NCBI GenBank assembly: GCA_036927565.1
Contig: JAYESD010000007.1
Span: 8,329,644 to 8,393,643, forward strand
DNA: 64,000 nucleotides
Reading direction: 5' to 3'
Origin: Tuctoria greenei
Lineage: Eukaryota; Streptophyta; Magnoliopsida; Poales; Poaceae
Part shown: one piece after another, positions 61,859 through 64,000 of the stretch
Layout: the number at the start of each line of letters is the position of its first letter
Position numbering within the stretch: position 1 is the stretch's first letter
Notes under the pieces: model-generated
The model's input: the letters and a program-made list of their open reading frames with translations, nothing else
What the model was told of the DNA's origin: nothing
Databases searched by the model: none
Made by a program: the position numbers and the translations under genes

Positions 61859-64000
61859 TGTAACACCCTCATTTTCATGCACCATGCCTTGCATACACTC
61901 ATATACATGTTTAACATTAACCCACAACAAGAGGAACGAGTTAAAAATTGATTTGGAGCATTTCAAATTGATTTGGAGCAAAACCGCACTTAAAATGCTG
62001 GAAAGTGCGGACTAGTCCGATTTTACTGAGGACTAGTCTGATTTCTCTCTGACTAAAAACGGACTTGTCCGTTTTTGCTGCGGACTAGTCCAATTTTGCC
62101 TCTCGAAACTTTCGAACTTGTCCGATTTTGTGCGGACTAGTCCGATATTCCAAGAATCCTTGAAAAATTGCTAAGTCCTTGGACTTTTCCGGACTAGTCC
62201 GGTGTTCCAGCGGACTTGTCCGATTTCCTCTCTGTTTAAAGTCGAACTTGTCTGATTTTTGGCCAGACTTGTCCGATTTTTTCTCTGGACGACTTCGGAC
62301 TAGTCTGGTCCTTTCTGGACTTGTCTGATATTTCGCGACTCCGAGTTGATCTTTTGTTTTATGACCTGAATCTTGGGTTTCACGTTAAGTGGGTCTAGGG
62401 ACGTCGTGCCTAACTCTTTTAGAGCCCATGAGGGACTCTAAACCGGCCTCTACTCCTCTCAAACTCGAAATCCATCTAACCCTAGCCTCCACCTCTATAT
62501 AAACAACCCCACCCCTTGGATTGACATCTATTTGCCACTTTTCCACCCCACCCAAACCCTAGTTCGTGGAGAGCCACCACCAAGGAGGGAGGAGAAGATC
62601 CCAAGCAAGAAGAAGAAGAGGAGGAAACAAAAGAGGATCAAGATCTCCACCAAGTTTCGTTCCTCATCACCAATTCATCTCCAAGTTCATCACCAACCCT
62701 AGATCACCAAGATCCAAGTGCTACCTCCAAGTTTCTTGATTCATTGGAATCCTAAACACCTGGTATACCTTCTATTCTCTTTTAATTATGTAAATTCAAC
62801 ACTTAATCTCCAAATTTACGTTGATCTAGAAAACCCTAATCTGCTGATCTCGCAGAGTGTGGACTTGTCCGGTCTCTAGCGGACTAGTCCGGTCTTCCTG
62901 GCTAAACTGTGTTGAATTGATTCTAAAATTTGATCTAATAAACTTCAAACCTGTATAAACTTGTTAAAATATATTATAACTAGTTAGTGATCATTAAAAG
63001 CAATCAATTAACAAGTTCTACCTTGCATTTGCATTAATCATGCATGTCATGTCATATTGAGTAATATTTGTGCACTCTTTGATTGTGTTTCTTGTCTTGT
63101 ATGTTTATTGTGTGGATTAGACGGATTTGTGCTAGAGAGTGCCGCGGAGGATCTCCAACACCAAGAGTTTGAAGGCTTTGACCCTAATCAACAGCAAGAG
63201 CAAGGCAAGTGTCCTTGAAGCATATTGATCCTGTTTTAAAATAAATGTTTTGTTTGCAAAACTGCATGTTTGTGTCAATTTGATGGGAAATCCTATGGTA
63301 GGAAGTTTACTAGTTTTGTTGACCACCCTTGTCACCTGGAATATATGGTAGGGAGTCGGGAAGGGCTTTTTACCTTTTTGCTTCGCTTAATCAACTGGGA
63401 TGGGAGAACAACTATACCACTTGATTTAATTATGCATGGATGAGATTATGGTTGATATGAACTGGTTAAATATGATATGGTAATGGGAGATCTAAGCAAG
63501 CCGGTATGTGGATGGGTTGGACGCATGGTGGTTTGCTTGCTTTAGATCTAAAGACCGGTTCATGCGAGAATAGGCTAGGACTAAACTGTCACCACGAGGC
63601 CAAGTATGGGTGCGGCATAGCTGATTAATTAGGGATTTGCTAGTGCTGTTTGGCTCATTGTGGATGCTCGGGGAAGGGGTAGTCGGTTTGGGTTTGTTGA
63701 TGATTGGTGGGACTACCCTGGGATCCGAATGGCTCAAGAGGGGGCCCTTGGTTGAAGATGTGCTTTGAGGGAGACATCGCCACCGGTGAAACCTCAGTGG
63801 GGTCTAAATAGGCTAGTAATCCCTTTGTAAAGGCTATTTTGTGATCTTTTGGCCATACACCAAAGGAAGTGTAATTGGCATAAGGGAGGTTCTTTAGTCG
63901 CCGACGGGTCACGAAATCACAAACATGTGGGTAAAGTGGTACAAACTCTGCAGAGTATTAAAACTATCATGCTAGTCGTGCTCCCGGTTATGAGCACCTG
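61859..64000 (+). repeat. G2: LTR of a gypsy element related to G1, continues off-window
   Basis: Starts TGTAACACCCTCATTTTC after CCTAA (61854-61858). From about 63130 to the window end it matches the R/U5 part of the G1 LTRs (for example AAGTGTCCTTGAAGCATATT). Between about 61900 and 62900 it is unrelated to G1: instead of AT-rich and GC-rich blocks it has CGGACTAGTCCG palindromes. TATA at 62496-62503. A leader with Glu/Gln-rich codons lies at 63130-63219. Compared with G1, roughly 700 bp of LTR remain beyond the window. Confidence 0.87.
62008..62201. promoter_or_regulatory. Palindrome array in G2 U3
   Basis: Perfect CGGACTAGTCCG at 62008-62019, 62133-62144 and 62190-62201, with another at 62880-62891, and variants CGGACTTGTCCG (62060-62071) and CGGACTAGTCCA (62081-62092). 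They lie about 300-490 bp upstream of the TATA box at 62496-62503, the same relation as in Copia C1. Confidence 0.8.

Overview
The window is plant nuclear DNA made of nested transposable elements. I found no intact host gene, rRNA or tRNA gene. The families point to a large-genome grass (Poaceae): Copia/Sirevirus elements with CCGGACTAGTCCGG-type LTR palindromes, Ty3-gypsy elements primed by initiator tRNA-Met, Ty3-gypsy elements of the Athila/Tat type primed by tRNA-Asp (TGGCGCCGTTGCCGGGGA), and CACTA DNA transposons with a Transposase_21 gene. The species cannot be named from sequence alone.

I use these labels. C1, C2 and C3 are Copia elements. G1 and G2 are gypsy elements with long LTRs starting TGTAACACCC. 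A1 to A5 are tRNA-Asp-primed elements with LTRs starting TGTTGACGG. CACTA-1 and CACTA-2 are DNA transposons. The oldest layer is the CACTA-1 transposase pseudogene (38486-40255). A1 abuts its left side (starts off-window, ends 38480) and C2 its right side (starts 40256). A1 received C1 (1-12186), A2 (17865-28237) and CACTA-2 (28442-38221). C1 received G1 (867-8461). CACTA-2 received A3 (29268-37461). C2 received A4 (40863-47293) and A5 (from 50259). A5 received C3 (51738-59194) and G2 (from 61859). Most junctions show 5-bp target duplications (3 bp for CACTA-2), so the order of insertion can be read directly.

Layout: 1-861 C1 pol/linker; 867-8461 G1; 8467-12186 C1 gag and 5' LTR; 12187-17864 A1 interior and start of its 3' LTR; 17865-28237 A2 (minus strand); 28243-28441 A1 LTR; 28442-29267 CACTA-2; 29268-37461 A3; 37462-38221 CACTA-2; 38225-38480 end of A1 LTR; 38486-40255 CACTA-1; 40256-40862 C2 LTR; 40863-47293 A4 (minus); 47294-50258 C2 pol; 50259-51737 A5 LTR; 51738-59194 C3; 59195-61858 A5 interior; 61859-64000 G2 LTR.

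The most interesting material is the A family. A2 keeps recognisable gag, protease and a third ORF. A1, A3, A4 and A5 share the same ruined gag, the same protease deletion plugged by an LTR-like 35-bp patch, a conserved intron-like segment, a conserved hairpin, and (where that part is present) a hairpin-rich tandem array grown from one segment of the third ORF. They look like a successful non-autonomous lineage that multiplied after losing its coding capacity. A2 and A3 LTRs also carry a second, embedded tRNA-Asp primer site. Separately, CGGACTAGTCCG palindromes occur both in Copia LTRs and in the U3 of gypsy element G2 but not in related G1, which suggests exchange of LTR control modules across superfamilies.
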